Made by a program: the position numbers and the translations under genes
Notes under the pieces: model-generated
What the model saw: the letters and a program-made list of their open reading frames with translations, nothing else
Databases searched by the model: none
What the model was told of the DNA's origin: nothing
DNA from: Pseudomonas inefficax
GTDB taxonomy: Bacteria > Pseudomonadota > Gammaproteobacteria > Pseudomonadales > Pseudomonadaceae
DNA length: 64,000 nucleotides
Direction: 5' to 3'
Assembly: GCF_900277125.1 (NCBI RefSeq)
Contig: NZ_OPYN01000001.1
Coordinates: 186,001-250,000, forward strand
Shown: positions 46,942 to 57,794 of the stretch, piece after piece
How positions within the stretch are numbered: position 1 is the first letter of the stretch
Layout of the letters: every line of letters begins with the position of its first letter

Positions 46942-47059
46942 TGTAGGAGCGGCCTTGTGTCGCGAAAGGGCCGCAAAGCGGCCCCAGGGTTTGAGCAGTG
47001 ATGCACAAATTGCCGGGGGCTGCTTCGCAGCCCTATCGCGACACAAGGCCGCTCCTACA
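46942..47059. repeat. REP-like inverted pair, second family
   Basis: TGTAGGAGCGGCCTTGTGTC, GCGAAAGGGCCGC and the complementary arm (GCGACACAAGGCCGCTCCTAC) flank about 75 bases with smaller hairpins (GGGGCTGCTTCGCAGCCC type). It follows the MFS stop. Confidence 0.8.
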
Positions 47060-47086
47060 CAGATCAGCACACCTACATGAACCCAT

Positions 47087-47115
47087 AAAAAAACCGGCTG
47101 TAAAAGCCGGTTTTC
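47087..47115. terminator. Terminator between mfs and plsC
   Basis: AAAACCGGCT / AGCCGGTTTT with a 5-base loop, A-run on the left and T-run on the right, can serve both converging genes. Confidence 0.82.
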
Positions 47116-47246
47116 TTATGCCCCAAAAAAACTTATGCACGATTTTCAGAAAAATGTCATACACAGAAATAAACAGCTAATTCAAAGACTTAGCGTCGAT
47201 TCGTAGCATTTCATCCAGAAATTGCACACAACTTATCCACAGATGG

Positions 47247-48017
47247 TCAGGCCGTCTGCTCCTGGGATTTTTCCTCTGCTGGCGGCAGCGAACCCATGGC
47301 CCGCTGGGTCGCTTCGTTCCACGCTGCGGCGCGGTCATTGAGCTCGGCGATGGCCCGTGGCCCAGTACCGTTGGCATACATCGGCTCGCCAATCACCACC
47401 TCGATTGTGCCAGCGCGTTTGCCCCAGCCGTTCTTTGGCCAGAACTTGCCGGCGTTGTGGGCAATTGGCAGCACCGGCAGCCCGGCATTCACCGCCAGCG
47501 CGGTACCGCCGCGGGAGAACTTGCCCATTGTGCCGAATGGCACACGGGTGCCTTCCGGGAAGATCAGCACCCAGGTTTTCTGCTTGAGCAACTCGTCGCC
47601 CTTGCTGGCTACCTGGCGCAGGGCTTCCTTGGGGTTATCGCGGTTGATCGCGATCGGCCGCAGCATGGCCATGGCCCAACCGAAGAACGGCACGTACAGC
47701 AACTCGCGCTTGAGCACCTGGCTCAGCGGCGAGAAATACTGGGAAAGGAAGAAGGTTTCCCAGGTGCTCTGGTGGTTGGACAGAATCACGCAAGGCTCAT
47801 CAGGCACGTTCTGGGCACCAGTGACCTTGTAGTCGATACCCAGGATGGTGCGCACCAGGAACAACGCGCAACGGCACCAGTACACGTTGATGAACTTGTA
47901 GCGCTTGGGGAACGACAGGAACGGCGCGACGAAGAAGCTCAGCGAGCACCACAGCAGAGAACTGGTGCCCAGCAGCAGGTAAAAAAGAAAGATTCTGATC
48001 GCCTGCAGGATCGACAT
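47247..48017 (-). CDS. plsC: 1-acyl-sn-glycerol-3-phosphate acyltransferase
   Basis: This 256-residue membrane-associated enzyme has the acyltransferase motif I as SNHQSTWETF (H with a downstream acidic residue) near residue 75, motif III FPEGTRVPFG near 150, and GLPVLPIAHNAGKFWP. It makes phosphatidic acid from lyso-phosphatidic acid. I start at MSILQAI (48017); the frame offers MVQAT five codons upstream. It probably forms one unit with gmhB, glyS and glyQ. Confidence 0.87.
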   Translation of the reverse strand: MSILQAIRIFLFYLLLGTSSLLWCSLSFFVAPFLSFPKRYKFINVYWCRCALFLVRTILGIDYKVTGAQNVPDEPCVILSNHQSTWETFFLSQYFSPLSQVLKRELLYVPFFGWAMAMLRPIAINRDNPKEALRQVASKGDELLKQKTWVLIFPEGTRVPFGTMGKFSRGGTALAVNAGLPVLPIAHNAGKFWPKNGWGKRAGTIEVVIGEPMYANGTGPRAIAELNDRAAAWNEATQRAMGSLPPAEEKSQEQTA

Positions 48018-48078
48018 AGTGGCTTGTACCATTGCGGGGCATGCCCGCCTGAGAAAAATGCGCCCGAAGGCGCACTGT

Positions 48079-48606
48079 TTAAATTAGTTCTCTGGCGATA
48101 GCTGCCAGATCGTCGAAAATCAGTGTAGTTTTCGGGACGCCTTTTTCCAGGGTCCGCTCGCCCTTGCCGGTTTTCACCAGCACGGGTTGTGCACCGACGG
48201 CCAGGGCGGCCTCCAGGTCACCTTTGCTGTCGCCAACGAACCAGACGCCTTCCAGGCCGACCTGGTAATGCTCGGCGATCGCCCGCAGCATGCCAGGCTT
48301 GGGCTTGCGGCAATCGCAGCCTTCGTCCGGCCCGTGCGGGCAATACACGATGTAACCCACCTCGCCACCCTGTTCGGCCACCAGCGCGCGCAGGCGCGCG
48401 TGCATGGCCTCGAGGGTTGCCAGCGCATAGTAGCCACGGGCAATGCCGGACTGGTTGGTGGCTACCGCCACCGTCCAGCCCGCTTTGCTCAACTGCGCGA
48501 TCGCTTCGACCGAGCCAGGGATCGGCACCCACTCGTCCAGCGTCTTGATGTAGGCGTCGGAGTCATGGTTGATGACTCCGTCACGGTCGAGAATCAGCAG
48601 TTTCAA
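48079..48606 (-). CDS. gmhB: D-glycero-beta-D-manno-heptose 1,7-bisphosphate 7-phosphatase
   Basis: This 175-residue HAD-superfamily phosphatase has the nucleophile in LLILDRDGVINHDSDAYIKT (Asp8 and Asp10). Motif II is ATNQSGIARG. Zn-binding cysteines lie in YCPHGPDEGCDCRKPKPGML, and motif IV is VGDSKGDLEAA. It acts in lipopolysaccharide core heptose synthesis. It begins 3 bases before the end of glyS and probably shares its promoter. Confidence 0.93.
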   Translation of the reverse strand: MKLLILDRDGVINHDSDAYIKTLDEWVPIPGSVEAIAQLSKAGWTVAVATNQSGIARGYYALATLEAMHARLRALVAEQGGEVGYIVYCPHGPDEGCDCRKPKPGMLRAIAEHYQVGLEGVWFVGDSKGDLEAALAVGAQPVLVKTGKGERTLEKGVPKTTLIFDDLAAIARELI

Positions 48607-48609
48607 GGC

Positions 48610-50661
48610 TTACCCCAGCAGCGAAATGTCGGCCACGCCCAGGAACAGGCCGCGCAGGCGGCTGAGCAGGGCATAACGGTTGGCGCGTACCTTGGCATCT
48701 TCGGCGTTGACCATCACCGCCTCGAAGAAGGCATCGACCGGGTCGCGCAGGGCCGCCAGGCGGGCCAGCGATTCGCTGTACTGGCGTGCAGCCGCCATCG
48801 GTTGCACCGCCTGGTCGGCCTGCTGGATGGCCGAATACAGGGAGAACTCGTTGGCGTTGTCGAAGTATTTCGGCTCGACGTGATCGGCGATGGCGCCTTC
48901 GGCCTTGCTCAGCAGGTTCGACACACGCTTGTTCACCGCGGCCAGGGCCTCGGCTTCCGGCAGCTTGCGGAAGGCTTGTACAGCCTGCACGCGCTGGTCG
49001 AAGTCCAGTGCAGAACCTGGCTGCAGGGCACGTACCGACAGATAGGTGGCCACGTCGATGCCTTCATCTTCGTAACGCGCACGCAGGCGGTCGAAGATGA
49101 ACTCCAGCACCTGTTCGGCCAGGCCGACGGCCTTGACCTTGGTACCGAACTGCTTGACCGCGAACTCGACCGCGCCGGTCAGGTCCAGGTCCAGTTGCTT
49201 TTCGATCAGGATGCGTAGCACGCCCAGGGCGGCACGGCGCAGGGCGTACGGGTCCTTGCTGCCGGTAGGCAGCATGCCGATGCCGAAGATACCGACCAGG
49301 GTGTCGAGCTTGTCGGCGATGGCCACGGCAGCACCGGTGAGGGTCTGCGGCAGCTCGGCACCAGCACCGCGCGGCATGTACTGCTCGTTCAGGGCCAGGG
49401 CCACGTCTTCCGGCTCACCGTCGTTGAGCGCGTAGTAGTAACCGGCAACACCCTGCATTTCAGGGAATTCGCCGACCATCTCGGTGGCCAGGTCGCACTT
49501 CGACAGCAGGCCAGCACGGCCGGCGCGCTGGGCGTCGCCGCCGATCAGCGGGGCGATGAAGGCGGCCAGCCTGGAAACGCGCTCGGCCTTGTCGTACACA
49601 GTACCCAGCTGAGCCTGGAACACCACGTTCTTCAGGCGCTCGTTGAAGGTTTCCAGCGGCTGCTTCTTGTCCTGCTTGAAGAAGAACTCGGCGTCGGTCA
49701 GGCGTGGGCGCACGACCTTCTCGTTGCCTTGCACGATCTGCTTGGGGTCGCGGCTCTCGACGTTGGCCACGGTGATGAAGCGCGGCAGCAGCTTGCCTTC
49801 GCTGTCCAGCAAGCAGAAGTACTTCTGGTTGTCCTGCATGGTGGTGATCAGGGCTTCTTGCGGCACTTCGAGGAAACGCTCCTCGAACGAGCACACCAGC
49901 GGCACCGGCCACTCGACCAGAGCGGTCACTTCATCCAGCAGTGCCGGCGGCACGATGGCACTGCCTTCCTGCTGCATGGCCAGTTCGGCAGTACGCTTGC
50001 TGATCAGCTCGCGGCGCTCGGCGAAGTCGGCCAGCACGTAGGCTTTGCGCAGGTCTTCGACGTAGTTGGCCGGGGTGGTGATGACCACGTTTTCCGGGTG
50101 ATGGAAGCGGTGGCCGCGGGATTCACGGCCGGCCTTCTGCGACAGGATGGTGCAGTCGACCACCTGGTCGCCCAGCAGCATCACCAGCCATTGGGTCGGG
50201 CGCACGAACTCTTCACGGCTGGCCGCCCAGCGCATGCGCTTGGGAATCGGCAGGTCGTTGAGCGAGTCCTCGACGATGGTTGGCAGCAGGCCGATAGTGG
50301 CCTTGCCCGGAATGTGCTGGGAGAAGCGCAGCTTGGCGCCGGTCTGGTCGATTTCCGACAGATCCACACCGCATTTCTTGGCAAAGCCCAAGGCAGCCTG
50401 GGTCGGCTCGCCGTCTTTGAAAGCAGCCTGCAGGGGCGGGCCGTCGATATTGATGCTGCGGTCAGGCTGCTGCACATCCAGCTGGCGGATCAGCACGGCC
50501 AGGCGACGCGGCGCGGCGTAAACCTGCTTGCCGGTGTAGTTCAGGCCAGCGGCCTGCAGGCCTTTCTCGATACCGGCCAGGAAGGCTTCGCCGAGGCTGG
50601 CGAGGGCCTTCGGTGGCAGCTCTTCGGTGCCCAGTTCTACCAGGAAATCTTGAGCACTCAT
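48610..50661 (-). CDS. glyS: Glycyl-tRNA synthetase beta subunit
   Basis: This 683-residue subunit starts [20 protein letters not shown], the hallmark of bacterial GlyS, and contains the HD-like and DALR anticodon-binding regions towards the end. It works as an alpha2-beta2 enzyme with GlyQ to charge tRNA-Gly. Its ATG overlaps the glyQ stop by 4 bases (ATGA). Length is normal. Confidence 0.97.
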   Translation of the reverse strand: MSAQDFLVELGTEELPPKALASLGEAFLAGIEKGLQAAGLNYTGKQVYAAPRRLAVLIRQLDVQQPDRSINIDGPPLQAAFKDGEPTQAALGFAKKCGVDLSEIDQTGAKLRFSQHIPGKATIGLLPTIVEDSLNDLPIPKRMRWAASREEFVRPTQWLVMLLGDQVVDCTILSQKAGRESRGHRFHHPENVVITTPANYVEDLRKAYVLADFAERRELISKRTAELAMQQEGSAIVPPALLDEVTALVEWPVPLVCSFEERFLEVPQEALITTMQDNQKYFCLLDSEGKLLPRFITVANVESRDPKQIVQGNEKVVRPRLTDAEFFFKQDKKQPLETFNERLKNVVFQAQLGTVYDKAERVSRLAAFIAPLIGGDAQRAGRAGLLSKCDLATEMVGEFPEMQGVAGYYYALNDGEPEDVALALNEQYMPRGAGAELPQTLTGAAVAIADKLDTLVGIFGIGMLPTGSKDPYALRRAALGVLRILIEKQLDLDLTGAVEFAVKQFGTKVKAVGLAEQVLEFIFDRLRARYEDEGIDVATYLSVRALQPGSALDFDQRVQAVQAFRKLPEAEALAAVNKRVSNLLSKAEGAIADHVEPKYFDNANEFSLYSAIQQADQAVQPMAAARQYSESLARLAALRDPVDAFFEAVMVNAEDAKVRANRYALLSRLRGLFLGVADISLLG

Positions 50662-51605
50662 TGTGCAGCCTCCAGCTTAGCCAACACTTCGTCACGCAGT
50701 TCTGGGGTGGCCATCGGGAAGCCCAGGCGTGCGCGGGCTTGCAGATAGCTTTGCGCCACGTCCCGGGCCAGGGTACGTACACGCAGGATGTAGCGCTGGC
50801 GCTCGGTTACCGAGATGGCGCGGCGGGCGTCCAGCAGGTTGAAGGTGTGCGAGGCCTTCAGGACCATTTCATAGGTCGGCAGCGGCAGCTCAAGCTTGAT
50901 CAGGCGGTTGGCTTCGCTTTCGTAGAAGTCGAACAGCTCGAACAGTTTCTCGACGTTGGCGTGCTCGAAGTTGTAGGTCGACTGCTCCACCTCGTTCTGG
51001 TGGAACACGTCACCGTAGGTGACCTTGCCGAACGGGCCGTCGGCCCACACCAGGTCGTACACCGAGTCGACGCCCTGGATATACATGGCCAGGCGCTCAA
51101 GGCCGTAGGTGATTTCACCGGTGACCGGGTAGCACTCGATGCCGCCTACCTGCTGGAAGTAGGTGAACTGGGTGACTTCCATGCCGTTGAGCCAGATTTC
51201 CCAGCCCAGGCCCCAGGCGCCGAGGGTCGGCGATTCCCAGTTGTCTTCGACGAAGCGAATGTCGTGGACCAGCGGGTCCAGGCCGATGGCTTTCAGCGAG
51301 CCGAGGTACAGCTCCTGGAAGTTGGCCGGGTTGGGCTTCAGTACCACCTGGAACTGATAGTAGTGCTGCAGACGGTTGGGGTTTTCGCCATACCGCCCGT
51401 CGGCAGGGCGACGGCTAGGCTGCACATAGGCGGCGTTCCAGGTTTCTGGACCCACGGCGCGCAGGAATGTAGCGGTGTGGAAAGTGCCGGCGCCTACTTC
51501 CATATCGTAGGGCTGAAGCACCACACAACCTTGAGCTGCCCAGTAGTTCTGCAGGGCGAGGATCAGGTCTTGGAAGGTACGCACGGCTGGCGTAGGCTGG
51601 CTCAC
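50658..51605 (-). CDS. glyQ: Glycyl-tRNA synthetase alpha subunit
   Basis: This 315-residue catalytic subunit shows [20 protein letters not shown], then [20 protein letters not shown] and [20 protein letters not shown], all core GlyQ motifs of the class II aminoacylation site. I use the GTG at 51605 (AGGTG six bases upstream); a GTG three codons further up is possible. It is first in the glyQ-glyS-gmhB-plsC series and divergent from tag. Confidence 0.97.
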   Translation of the reverse strand: MSQPTPAVRTFQDLILALQNYWAAQGCVVLQPYDMEVGAGTFHTATFLRAVGPETWNAAYVQPSRRPADGRYGENPNRLQHYYQFQVVLKPNPANFQELYLGSLKAIGLDPLVHDIRFVEDNWESPTLGAWGLGWEIWLNGMEVTQFTYFQQVGGIECYPVTGEITYGLERLAMYIQGVDSVYDLVWADGPFGKVTYGDVFHQNEVEQSTYNFEHANVEKLFELFDFYESEANRLIKLELPLPTYEMVLKASHTFNLLDARRAISVTERQRYILRVRTLARDVAQSYLQARARLGFPMATPELRDEVLAKLEAAQ

Positions 51606-51688
51606 GAAATTCACCTGTATCTGGGGATGCGGATGTAAAGAGCGGGAGTATAACCTGATTCGCCTCGCCCTCTACTCATTGGAGCCTT

Positions 51689-52240
51689 ATGCCACGCTGC
51701 TTTTGGTGTACCGACGATCCGTTGTACCAGGCCTACCATGACCAGGAATGGGGAACGCCCCAGCGTGACCCGGCGTTGCTGTTCGAGATGCTTTTGCTCG
51801 AAGGGTTCCAGGCGGGGCTTTCGTGGATCACCGTTTTGCGCAAACGCGAGCGTTATCGCGAGGTGCTGCACGGCTTCGATCCGGTGAAACTCGCCGGCAT
51901 GAGCGACGAACGCATTGAGGAGCTGATGCAGGATGCCGGCATCATCCGCAACCGCCTCAAGCTCAAGGCTGCCAGGCGCAATGCACAGGCCTGGCTGGCT
52001 GTGGATAACCCTGCCGACTGGCTGTGGTCGTTCGTTGGTGGTGCGCCGAAGATCAACCACTTCAAGGGCCGCAGCGAGGTACCTGCGGTTACCGATGAAG
52101 CCAAGGCCATGAGCAAAGCCCTGCAGAAAGCCGGCTTCACGTTCGTTGGCCCGACCATCTGCTACGCCTTCATGCAGGCTACCGGCATGGTCATGGACCA
52201 CACCACCGATTGCGATCGCTACGCCGCCTTGTTGCGCTGA
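51689..52240 (+). CDS. tag: 3-methyladenine DNA glycosylase I
   Basis: This 183-residue enzyme has PRCFWCTDDPLYQAYHDQEW at the start (zinc and base-flipping residues). The helix-hairpin-helix region is RIEELMQDAGIIRNRLKLKA, and near the end are FVGPTICYAFMQATGMVMDH and DRYAALL. It removes N3-methyladenine from DNA. It is divergent from glyQ and lies 41 bases upstream of lpxL. Confidence 0.95.
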   Translation: MPRCFWCTDDPLYQAYHDQEWGTPQRDPALLFEMLLLEGFQAGLSWITVLRKRERYREVLHGFDPVKLAGMSDERIEELMQDAGIIRNRLKLKAARRNAQAWLAVDNPADWLWSFVGGAPKINHFKGRSEVPAVTDEAKAMSKALQKAGFTFVGPTICYAFMQATGMVMDHTTDCDRYAALLR

Positions 52241-52281
52241 GGGGTTACAATGCGCGCCTTGCTGAAATAAGGAATTCGCCT

Positions 52282-53169
52282 GTGGAAAAGTTCAAGGGCG
52301 CCCTGATGGTCGGGGTGCTGCGTCTGTTTGCCAAGCTGCCCTGGAGTGCTGTGCAGCGCGTCGGCGCCGGTATCGGCTGGCTGATGTGGAAGGTGCCCAA
52401 CGGTTCGCGCAATGTCGTGCGCATCAACCTGGCAAAGTGCTTCCCGGAAATGGACCCGGCCGAGCGCGAGCAGCTGGTTGGCCGCGCGTTGAAGGATATC
52501 GGTAAATCCTTCGTCGAAAGTGCCTGTGCCTGGATCTGGCCGCCGCAGCGCTCGCTGGAGCTGGTGAAGGAAGTGCACGGCCTGGAAGTGCTGGAGCAAG
52601 CGCTGGCCTCGGGCAAGGGCGTGGTTGGCATCACCAGTCACCTGGGCAACTGGGAAGTGCTGAACCACTTCTACTGCAACCAGTGCAAACCGATCATCTT
52701 CTACCGCCCGCCGAAGCTGAAGGCGGTGGATGACCTGCTGCGCGAGCAGCGGGTTCAGATGGGTAACCGCGTGGCGCCTTCGACCAAGGAAGGCATCCTC
52801 AGCGTGATCAAGGAAGTGCGCCGTGGTGGCCAGGTGGGTATTCCTGCCGACCCGGAGCCGGCGGAGTCGGCGGGGGTATTCGTGCCGTTCCTGGGGACCC
52901 AGGCGCTGACCAGCAAGTTCGTGCCGAACATGCTGGCCGGGGGCAAGGCGGTGGGAGTGTTCCTGCATGCCCTGCGGTTGCCGGATGGCTCGGGCTTCAA
53001 GGTGTTCCTGGAGGCGGCGCCGGAAGAAATGTACAGCACCGACGTGACCGTTTCCGCGGCGGCGATGAGCAAGGTGGTCGAGCGCTATGTGCGCGAGTAC
53101 CCGAGCCAGTACATGTGGAGCATGAAGCGCTTCAAGAAGCGCCCGGCTGGCGAGCCGCGCTGGTACTAA
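52282..53169 (+). CDS. lpxL: Lipid A lauroyl/myristoyl acyltransferase (HtrB/LpxL family)
   Basis: This 295-residue inner-membrane acyltransferase starts at a GTG with AAGGAATTCGCC before it. One N-terminal segment (LMVGVLRLFAKLPWSAVQRV) anchors it. The catalytic HX4E-type motif is visible in ITSHLGNWEVLNHFY, followed by IFYRPPKL and a C-terminal basic tail. It adds a secondary acyl chain to lipid A. Homologues in Pseudomonas are split into HtrB and MsbB types; the exact chain specificity is not readable. Confidence 0.88.
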   Translation: MEKFKGALMVGVLRLFAKLPWSAVQRVGAGIGWLMWKVPNGSRNVVRINLAKCFPEMDPAEREQLVGRALKDIGKSFVESACAWIWPPQRSLELVKEVHGLEVLEQALASGKGVVGITSHLGNWEVLNHFYCNQCKPIIFYRPPKLKAVDDLLREQRVQMGNRVAPSTKEGILSVIKEVRRGGQVGIPADPEPAESAGVFVPFLGTQALTSKFVPNMLAGGKAVGVFLHALRLPDGSGFKVFLEAAPEEMYSTDVTVSAAAMSKVVERYVREYPSQYMWSMKRFKKRPAGEPRWY

Positions 53170-53181
53170 GATTTTCACTGT

Positions 53182-53260
53182 CCCCTGTGGGAGCGGGTTT
53201 ACCCGCGAATGCGTCGGTGAATCCAACATCGCATTCGCGGGTGAACCCGCTCCCACAGGG
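53182..53260. repeat. Inverted pair of REP elements
   Basis: CCTGTGGGAGCGGGTTTACC, CGCGAATGCG and the complementary arm enclose a 16-base centre, between lpxL and the converging TPR gene. Confidence 0.85.
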
Positions 53261-53266
53261 ACCGCG

Positions 53267-53581
53267 TTAACCTGATGTCTTGTTGAGCTTTTTCAGGAAA
53301 ACGGCCATCTCTTTCTCGGCCTGCTTGTCGCCATGTGCCTGCGCCGCCACGATCCCCTCCTCCCAGGCCTTGCGCGCCGCCGCCAGGTCACCCTGCAGCT
53401 GATGCGCCTTGCCCAGCAGCTTCCAAGCCGCCGAGTACTTCGGGTCCTGCTCCACGCACCGTGCCAGATGCACCGCCGCTTCAGCGCCATTGCCTTCGTC
53501 CAGCCAGGCCTTGCCCAGGCCGAACCTCAGCAACGAGTTATCCACACCCTTGGCCAGCATCTTCTCCAGCGATTCGCGCAT
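53267..53581 (-). CDS. TPR-repeat protein
   Basis: This 104-residue soluble protein has about two tetratricopeptide repeats (AWLDEGNGAEAAVHLARCVE; PKYSAAWKLLGKAHQLQGDL; AARKAWEEGIVAAQAHGDKQ). Such repeats bind partner proteins. It lies 11 bases downstream of trkA in the same direction, so they may share a transcript. No specific partner is known here. Confidence 0.85.
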   Translation of the reverse strand: MRESLEKMLAKGVDNSLLRFGLGKAWLDEGNGAEAAVHLARCVEQDPKYSAAWKLLGKAHQLQGDLAAARKAWEEGIVAAQAHGDKQAEKEMAVFLKKLNKTSG

Positions 53582-53592
53582 GCCCTGTGCTC

Positions 53593-54966
53593 CTAGAAGA
53601 AACTCAAGCCGACGTGGAACAGCTTCTCCACATCCCGAATATGCTTTTTATCCACAACGAACAGAATCACATGGTCGCCCGACTCGATCATGGTGTCGTC
53701 GTGGGCGATCATCACTTCTTCATCACGGATAATCGCACCGATGGTAGTGCCCGGCGGCAAGGCGATGTCTTCGATCGCCTTGCCAACCACCTTGCTGGAC
53801 TTCGAATCGCCGTGCGCCACCGCTTCGATAGCTTCGGCAGCGCCGCGGCGCAGCGAGTGCACGCTGACGATGTCGCCCCGGCGCACGTGCGCCAGCAGGG
53901 TGCCGATGGTGGCCAGCTGCGGGCTGATGGCGATGTCGATGTCGCCACCCTGCACCAGGTCGACATAGGCCGGGTTGTTGATAATGGTCATCACCTTGCG
54001 CGCACCCAGGCGCTTGGCCAGCAACGACGACATGATGTTGGCCTCGTCGTCGTTGGTCAGAGCCAGGAAAATATCGGCGTCGGCGATGTTCTCTTCCAGC
54101 ATCAGGTCCTTGTCCGAGGCGCTGCCCTGTAGCACCACGGTGCTATCCAGGGTGTCGGAGAGGTATCGGCAACGGGCCGGGCTCATCTCGATGATCTTCA
54201 CCTGGTAGCGGCTTTCGATGGCCTCGGCCAAGCGCTCGCCGATCTGCCCACCACCGGCGATGACCACGCGCTTGTTGGTTTCGTCGATACGGCGCAGCTC
54301 GCCCATCACCGCACGGATATCCTTCTTCGCGGCGATGAAGAACACTTCGTCGTCTGCTTCGATCACCGTGTCGCCCCGCGGGGTGATCGGGCGGTCGCGG
54401 CGGAAGATGGCTGCCACGCGGGTGTCGACGTTGGGCATGTGCGCGCGGATTTGGCGCAGTTGCTGGCCGACCAGCGGCCCGCCGTAGTACGCCTTTACTG
54501 CCACCAGCTGGGCCTTGCCTTCGGCGAAATCGATCACCTGCAGCGAGCCCGGGTGCTCGATCAGGCGTTTGATGTAGTTGGTCACCACCTGCTCTGGGCT
54601 GATCAGCACATCGACCGGGATATGGTCGTTGTCGAACAGCTCTTCGCGGGTCAGGTAGGCCGACTCGCGCACCCGGGCGATCTTGGTCGGGGTGTGGAAC
54701 AGTGAATAGGCCACCTGGCAGGCGACCATGTTGGTCTCGTCACTGTTGGTTACCGCAACCAGCATGTCGGCGTCGTCGGCACCGGCCTGGCGCAGCACCG
54801 TAGGCAGCGAGCCGCGGCCTTGCACGGTGCGGATGTCCAGGCGGTCGCCAAGGTCGCGCAGGCGGTCGCCGTCAGTGTCGACCACGGTGATGTCGTTGGC
54901 TTCGCTGGCCAGATGTTCCGCCAGCGTACCGCCTACCTGCCCTGCGCCGAGGATGATGATCTTCAT
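53593..54966 (-). CDS. trkA: TrkA, NAD-binding subunit of potassium uptake
   Basis: This 457-residue peripheral membrane protein has two Rossmann domains: [20 protein letters not shown] at the start and [17 protein letters not shown] near residue 233. Each is followed by a TrkA-C domain, as usual for full-length TrkA. It gates the Trk potassium channel with nucleotides. It is next to rsmB in the same direction, as in other pseudomonads. Confidence 0.95.
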   Translation of the reverse strand: MKIIILGAGQVGGTLAEHLASEANDITVVDTDGDRLRDLGDRLDIRTVQGRGSLPTVLRQAGADDADMLVAVTNSDETNMVACQVAYSLFHTPTKIARVRESAYLTREELFDNDHIPVDVLISPEQVVTNYIKRLIEHPGSLQVIDFAEGKAQLVAVKAYYGGPLVGQQLRQIRAHMPNVDTRVAAIFRRDRPITPRGDTVIEADDEVFFIAAKKDIRAVMGELRRIDETNKRVVIAGGGQIGERLAEAIESRYQVKIIEMSPARCRYLSDTLDSTVVLQGSASDKDLMLEENIADADIFLALTNDDEANIMSSLLAKRLGARKVMTIINNPAYVDLVQGGDIDIAISPQLATIGTLLAHVRRGDIVSVHSLRRGAAEAIEAVAHGDSKSSKVVGKAIEDIALPPGTTIGAIIRDEEVMIAHDDTMIESGDHVILFVVDKKHIRDVEKLFHVGLSFF

Positions 54967-54989
54967 CCGCTACTCCCTACCTTTTGTTC

Positions 54990-56300
54990 TTATCCGCGCG
55001 AGGCGGCGATCTTGATCAGCTTGGCATAGTAGAAACCGTCGTGGCCGCCCTCCTGCGCCAGCAACTGGCGGCCGTGGGGCTGGCGCAGGCCGGCTTCGGT
55101 GGCCAGGTCCAGCTCACGGGCGCCCGGAGTGCGTGCGAGGAAGGCATCGATCACTTCGGTGTTTTCGGTCGGCAGGCTGGAGCAGGTGGCGTACAGCAGC
55201 ATGCCGCCCACTTCCAGGGTCGGCCACAGGGCATCGAGCAACTCGCCTTGCAGGTTGGCCAGGGCCGGGATGTCGTCGGCCTGGCGGGTCAGCTTGATGT
55301 CCGGATGGCGGCGGATCACGCCGGTGGCCGAGCATGGTGCGTCGAGCAGGATGCGCTGGAACGGCTTGCCGTCCCACCAGCTGGCGGTGTCGCGGGCATC
55401 GCAGGCGATCAGCTCGGCGTCCAGTTGCAGGCGGTCGAGGTTTTCGCGCACGCGGGTCAGGCGCTTGGCTTCGAGGTCGATCGCCACCACGTGAGCCAGG
55501 CCGGCTTCGGCTTCTAACAGGTGGCAGGTCTTGCCGCCCGGTGCGCAGCAGGCGTCGAGCACGCGCTGGCCGGGGGCCAGTTCCAGCAGGTCGGCGGACA
55601 GCTGCGCGGCTTCGTCCTGAACGCTCACCCAGCCTTCGGCAAAGCCTGGCAGGCCGCGCACATCGCAGGCTTCTGCCAGCACGATGCCGTCACGGCTGTA
55701 CTGGCAGGCGCTGGCGCCAACGCCTGCCTCGGCCAGCAGCGCCAGGTAGGCATCGCGGCTGTGGTGGCGGCGGTTGACCCGCAGGATCATCGGCGGGTGA
55801 TCGTTGTTGGCGGCGCAGATGGCCTCCCACTGCTCCGGCCAGAAAGCCTTGAGCGACTTCTGCAGCCAGCGCGGGTGGGCAGTGCGTACCACCGGGTCGC
55901 GCTCCATGCTGGCCAGCAGTTCCTCGCCCTCGCGTTGGGCGCGGCGCAGTACGGCATTGAGCAGGCCCTTGGCCCACGGCTTCTTCAGCTTGTCGGCACA
56001 GCCGACGGTCTCGCCGATGGCGGCGTGGGCCGGGATACGGCTGTAGAACAGCTGGTACAGGCCGACCAGCAGCAGCGCCTGCACATCGGCATCGGCGGCC
56101 TTGAACGGCTTCTGCAGCAGCTGCGCGGCCAGCAGGTCGAGGCGTGGCTGCCAGCGCGCGGTGCCGAACGCCAGGTCCTGGGTCAGGCCACGGTCGCGTT
56201 CATCGACCTTGTCGAGCTGGGCTGGCAGCGAGCTGTTCAGCGAGGCCTTGCCGCTGAGCACAGCGGCAAGGGCACGGGCGGCGGCGAGGCGTGGGTTCAT
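54990..56300 (-). CDS. rsmB: 16S rRNA (cytosine-967-C5)-methyltransferase
   Basis: This 436-residue enzyme has an N-terminal NusB-like RNA-binding domain (residues about 1-135) and a C-terminal SAM methyltransferase with [40 protein letters not shown] (one active Cys) and [14 protein letters not shown] (the second Cys). It overlaps the fmt stop by 4 bases, so the two are coupled. Confidence 0.95.
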   Translation of the reverse strand: MNPRLAAARALAAVLSGKASLNSSLPAQLDKVDERDRGLTQDLAFGTARWQPRLDLLAAQLLQKPFKAADADVQALLLVGLYQLFYSRIPAHAAIGETVGCADKLKKPWAKGLLNAVLRRAQREGEELLASMERDPVVRTAHPRWLQKSLKAFWPEQWEAICAANNDHPPMILRVNRRHHSRDAYLALLAEAGVGASACQYSRDGIVLAEACDVRGLPGFAEGWVSVQDEAAQLSADLLELAPGQRVLDACCAPGGKTCHLLEAEAGLAHVVAIDLEAKRLTRVRENLDRLQLDAELIACDARDTASWWDGKPFQRILLDAPCSATGVIRRHPDIKLTRQADDIPALANLQGELLDALWPTLEVGGMLLYATCSSLPTENTEVIDAFLARTPGARELDLATEAGLRQPHGRQLLAQEGGHDGFYYAKLIKIAASRG

Positions 56301-57229
56301 TGGCCCAGCACCTTGCCGCTGGCGAATTTCTCGCGACGGCTGTTGAACAGGTCGCTGAAGTTCAGTGCCTTGCCGCCAGGCAGTTGCAGGCGGGTCAGGC
56401 TCAGCGCCTGGTCACCGCAGGCGACCACCAGGCCGTCCTTGCTGGCGGAAAGGATCTCGCCGGGGGTGCCTGTCGCTGTGGACAAGTTGGCGGCCAGCAC
56501 TTTCACGCTTTCGCCATCGAGCGTGCTGTGGCACACCGGCCACGGGTTGAAGGCACGGATCAAACGCTCCAGTTCGACGGCCGGACGGCTCCAGTCGATA
56601 CGCGCTTCGTCCTTGTTCAGCTTGTGTGCATAAGTGGCCAGGGCATCGTCCTGTACCTCGCCTTGCAGCGAACCGTCGGCCAGGCCGGCGATGGCTTGCA
56701 CTACTGCGGGCGGGCCCATCTCGGCCAAGCGGTCGTGCAGGCTGCCGCCAGTGTCTTCGGCGCTGATCGGGGTTACCACCTTCAGCAGCATCGGGCCGGT
56801 GTCCAGGCCTGCCTCCATACGCATCACGGTCACACCGCTCTCGGCGTCTCCGGCTTCCACGGCGCGCTGGATCGGTGCGGCGCCGCGCCAGCGTGGCAGC
56901 AGGGAAGCATGGCTGTTGATGCAGCCCAGGCGCGGGATATCGAGCACAACCTGCGGCAGGATCAGGCCGTAGGCGACCACCACCATCAGGTCCGGCTTCA
57001 GCGCGGCCAGTTCGGCCTGGGCTTCTGCGTTGCGCAGGGTTGGCGGCTGGAACACTGGGATGTCATTGGCCACAGCCAGTTGCTTGACCGGGCTTGGCAT
57101 CAGCTTCTGGCCACGGCCGGCGGGGCGGTCGGGCTGGGTGTAGACGGCCACGATCTCGTACGGGCTGTCGAGCAGGGCCTTGAGGTGTTCGGCGGCAAAC
57201 TCTGGAGTGCCTGCAAAGACGATGCGCAT
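56297..57229 (-). CDS. fmt: Methionyl-tRNA formyltransferase
   Basis: This 310-residue enzyme shows [40 protein letters not shown] and [20 protein letters not shown], with [14 protein letters not shown]. These carry the catalytic Asn and His of the formyl-THF site. It formylates initiator Met-tRNA. It follows def in the same direction, with a partial terminator between. Confidence 0.96.
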   Translation of the reverse strand: MRIVFAGTPEFAAEHLKALLDSPYEIVAVYTQPDRPAGRGQKLMPSPVKQLAVANDIPVFQPPTLRNAEAQAELAALKPDLMVVVAYGLILPQVVLDIPRLGCINSHASLLPRWRGAAPIQRAVEAGDAESGVTVMRMEAGLDTGPMLLKVVTPISAEDTGGSLHDRLAEMGPPAVVQAIAGLADGSLQGEVQDDALATYAHKLNKDEARIDWSRPAVELERLIRAFNPWPVCHSTLDGESVKVLAANLSTATGTPGEILSASKDGLVVACGDQALSLTRLQLPGGKALNFSDLFNSRREKFASGKVLGQ

Positions 57230-57243
57230 GGAGTTCTCGCTTC

Positions 57244-57273
57244 AAAAAGAAAAGGCTTGCCGGAGCAAGCCTT
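57244..57273 (-). terminator. Hairpin terminator between def and fmt
   Basis: On the reverse strand AAGGCTTGC / GCAAGCCTT with a TCCG loop is followed by TTTCTTTTTG. It may reduce read-through from def into fmt. Confidence 0.7.
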
Positions 57274-57287
57274 CTGGAAGGTGGGGG

Positions 57288-57794
57288 TCAGGCTTGCTGG
57301 CGGTGCTGCTTTTCCAGCTTCTTCTTGATCCGGTCGCGCTTGAGCTGCGACAGGTAGTCGACGAACAGCTTGCCGTTGAGGTGATCGAATTCGTGCTGCA
57401 CGCACACCGCCAGCAGCCCTTCGCACTCCAGCTCGTATGGCTTGCCGTCGCGGTCCTGGGCCTTGACCCGCACACGCAGCGGGCGGTCGACGTTCTCGTA
57501 GAAGCCAGGTACCGACAGGCAACCTTCCTGGTACTGGCCCATGTCGTGGGTCAGCTCTTCGACCGTGGGGTTGATGAAGACGCGCGGCTCGCTGCGGTCT
57601 TCACTGAGGTCCATGACCACGACCTGCAGGTGCACGTTGACCTGGGTGGCGGCCAGGCCGATGCCAGGGGCTTCGTACATGGTTTCAAACATGTCGTCGA
57701 TCAGCTGACGCAGGGCGTCGTCGAACACCGTCACCGGCTTGGCGATGGTGCGCAGGCGCGGGTCCGGGAATTCGAGAATGTTCAAGATGGCCAT
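57288..57794 (-). CDS. def: Peptide deformylase
   Basis: This 168-residue metalloenzyme has the three Def motifs: GIGLAATQ (residues about 46-53), [10 protein letters not shown] with its cysteine ligand near residue 91, and [16 protein letters not shown] with the HEFDH metal site near 133. It removes the formyl group from new proteins and is transcribed ahead of fmt. Confidence 0.97.
   Translation of the reverse strand: MAILNILEFPDPRLRTIAKPVTVFDDALRQLIDDMFETMYEAPGIGLAATQVNVHLQVVVMDLSEDRSEPRVFINPTVEELTHDMGQYQEGCLSVPGFYENVDRPLRVRVKAQDRDGKPYELECEGLLAVCVQHEFDHLNGKLFVDYLSQLKRDRIKKKLEKQHRQQA

Noticed and set aside
45383..47008. Reverse 541-codon open frame
   Set aside because: Antisense to the MHS transporter, very rich in His, Gln and Arg as expected for a shadow frame.
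47233..47241. TTATCCACA words (also at 53538, 57948, 58565)
   Set aside because: These match the DnaA-box consensus but are single or inside genes, with no AT-rich unwinding region, so no origin is called.
48187..51638. Forward frames of 340 codons (48187, 49729, 50613)
   Set aside because: Antisense to gmhB, glyS and glyQ, which are certain.
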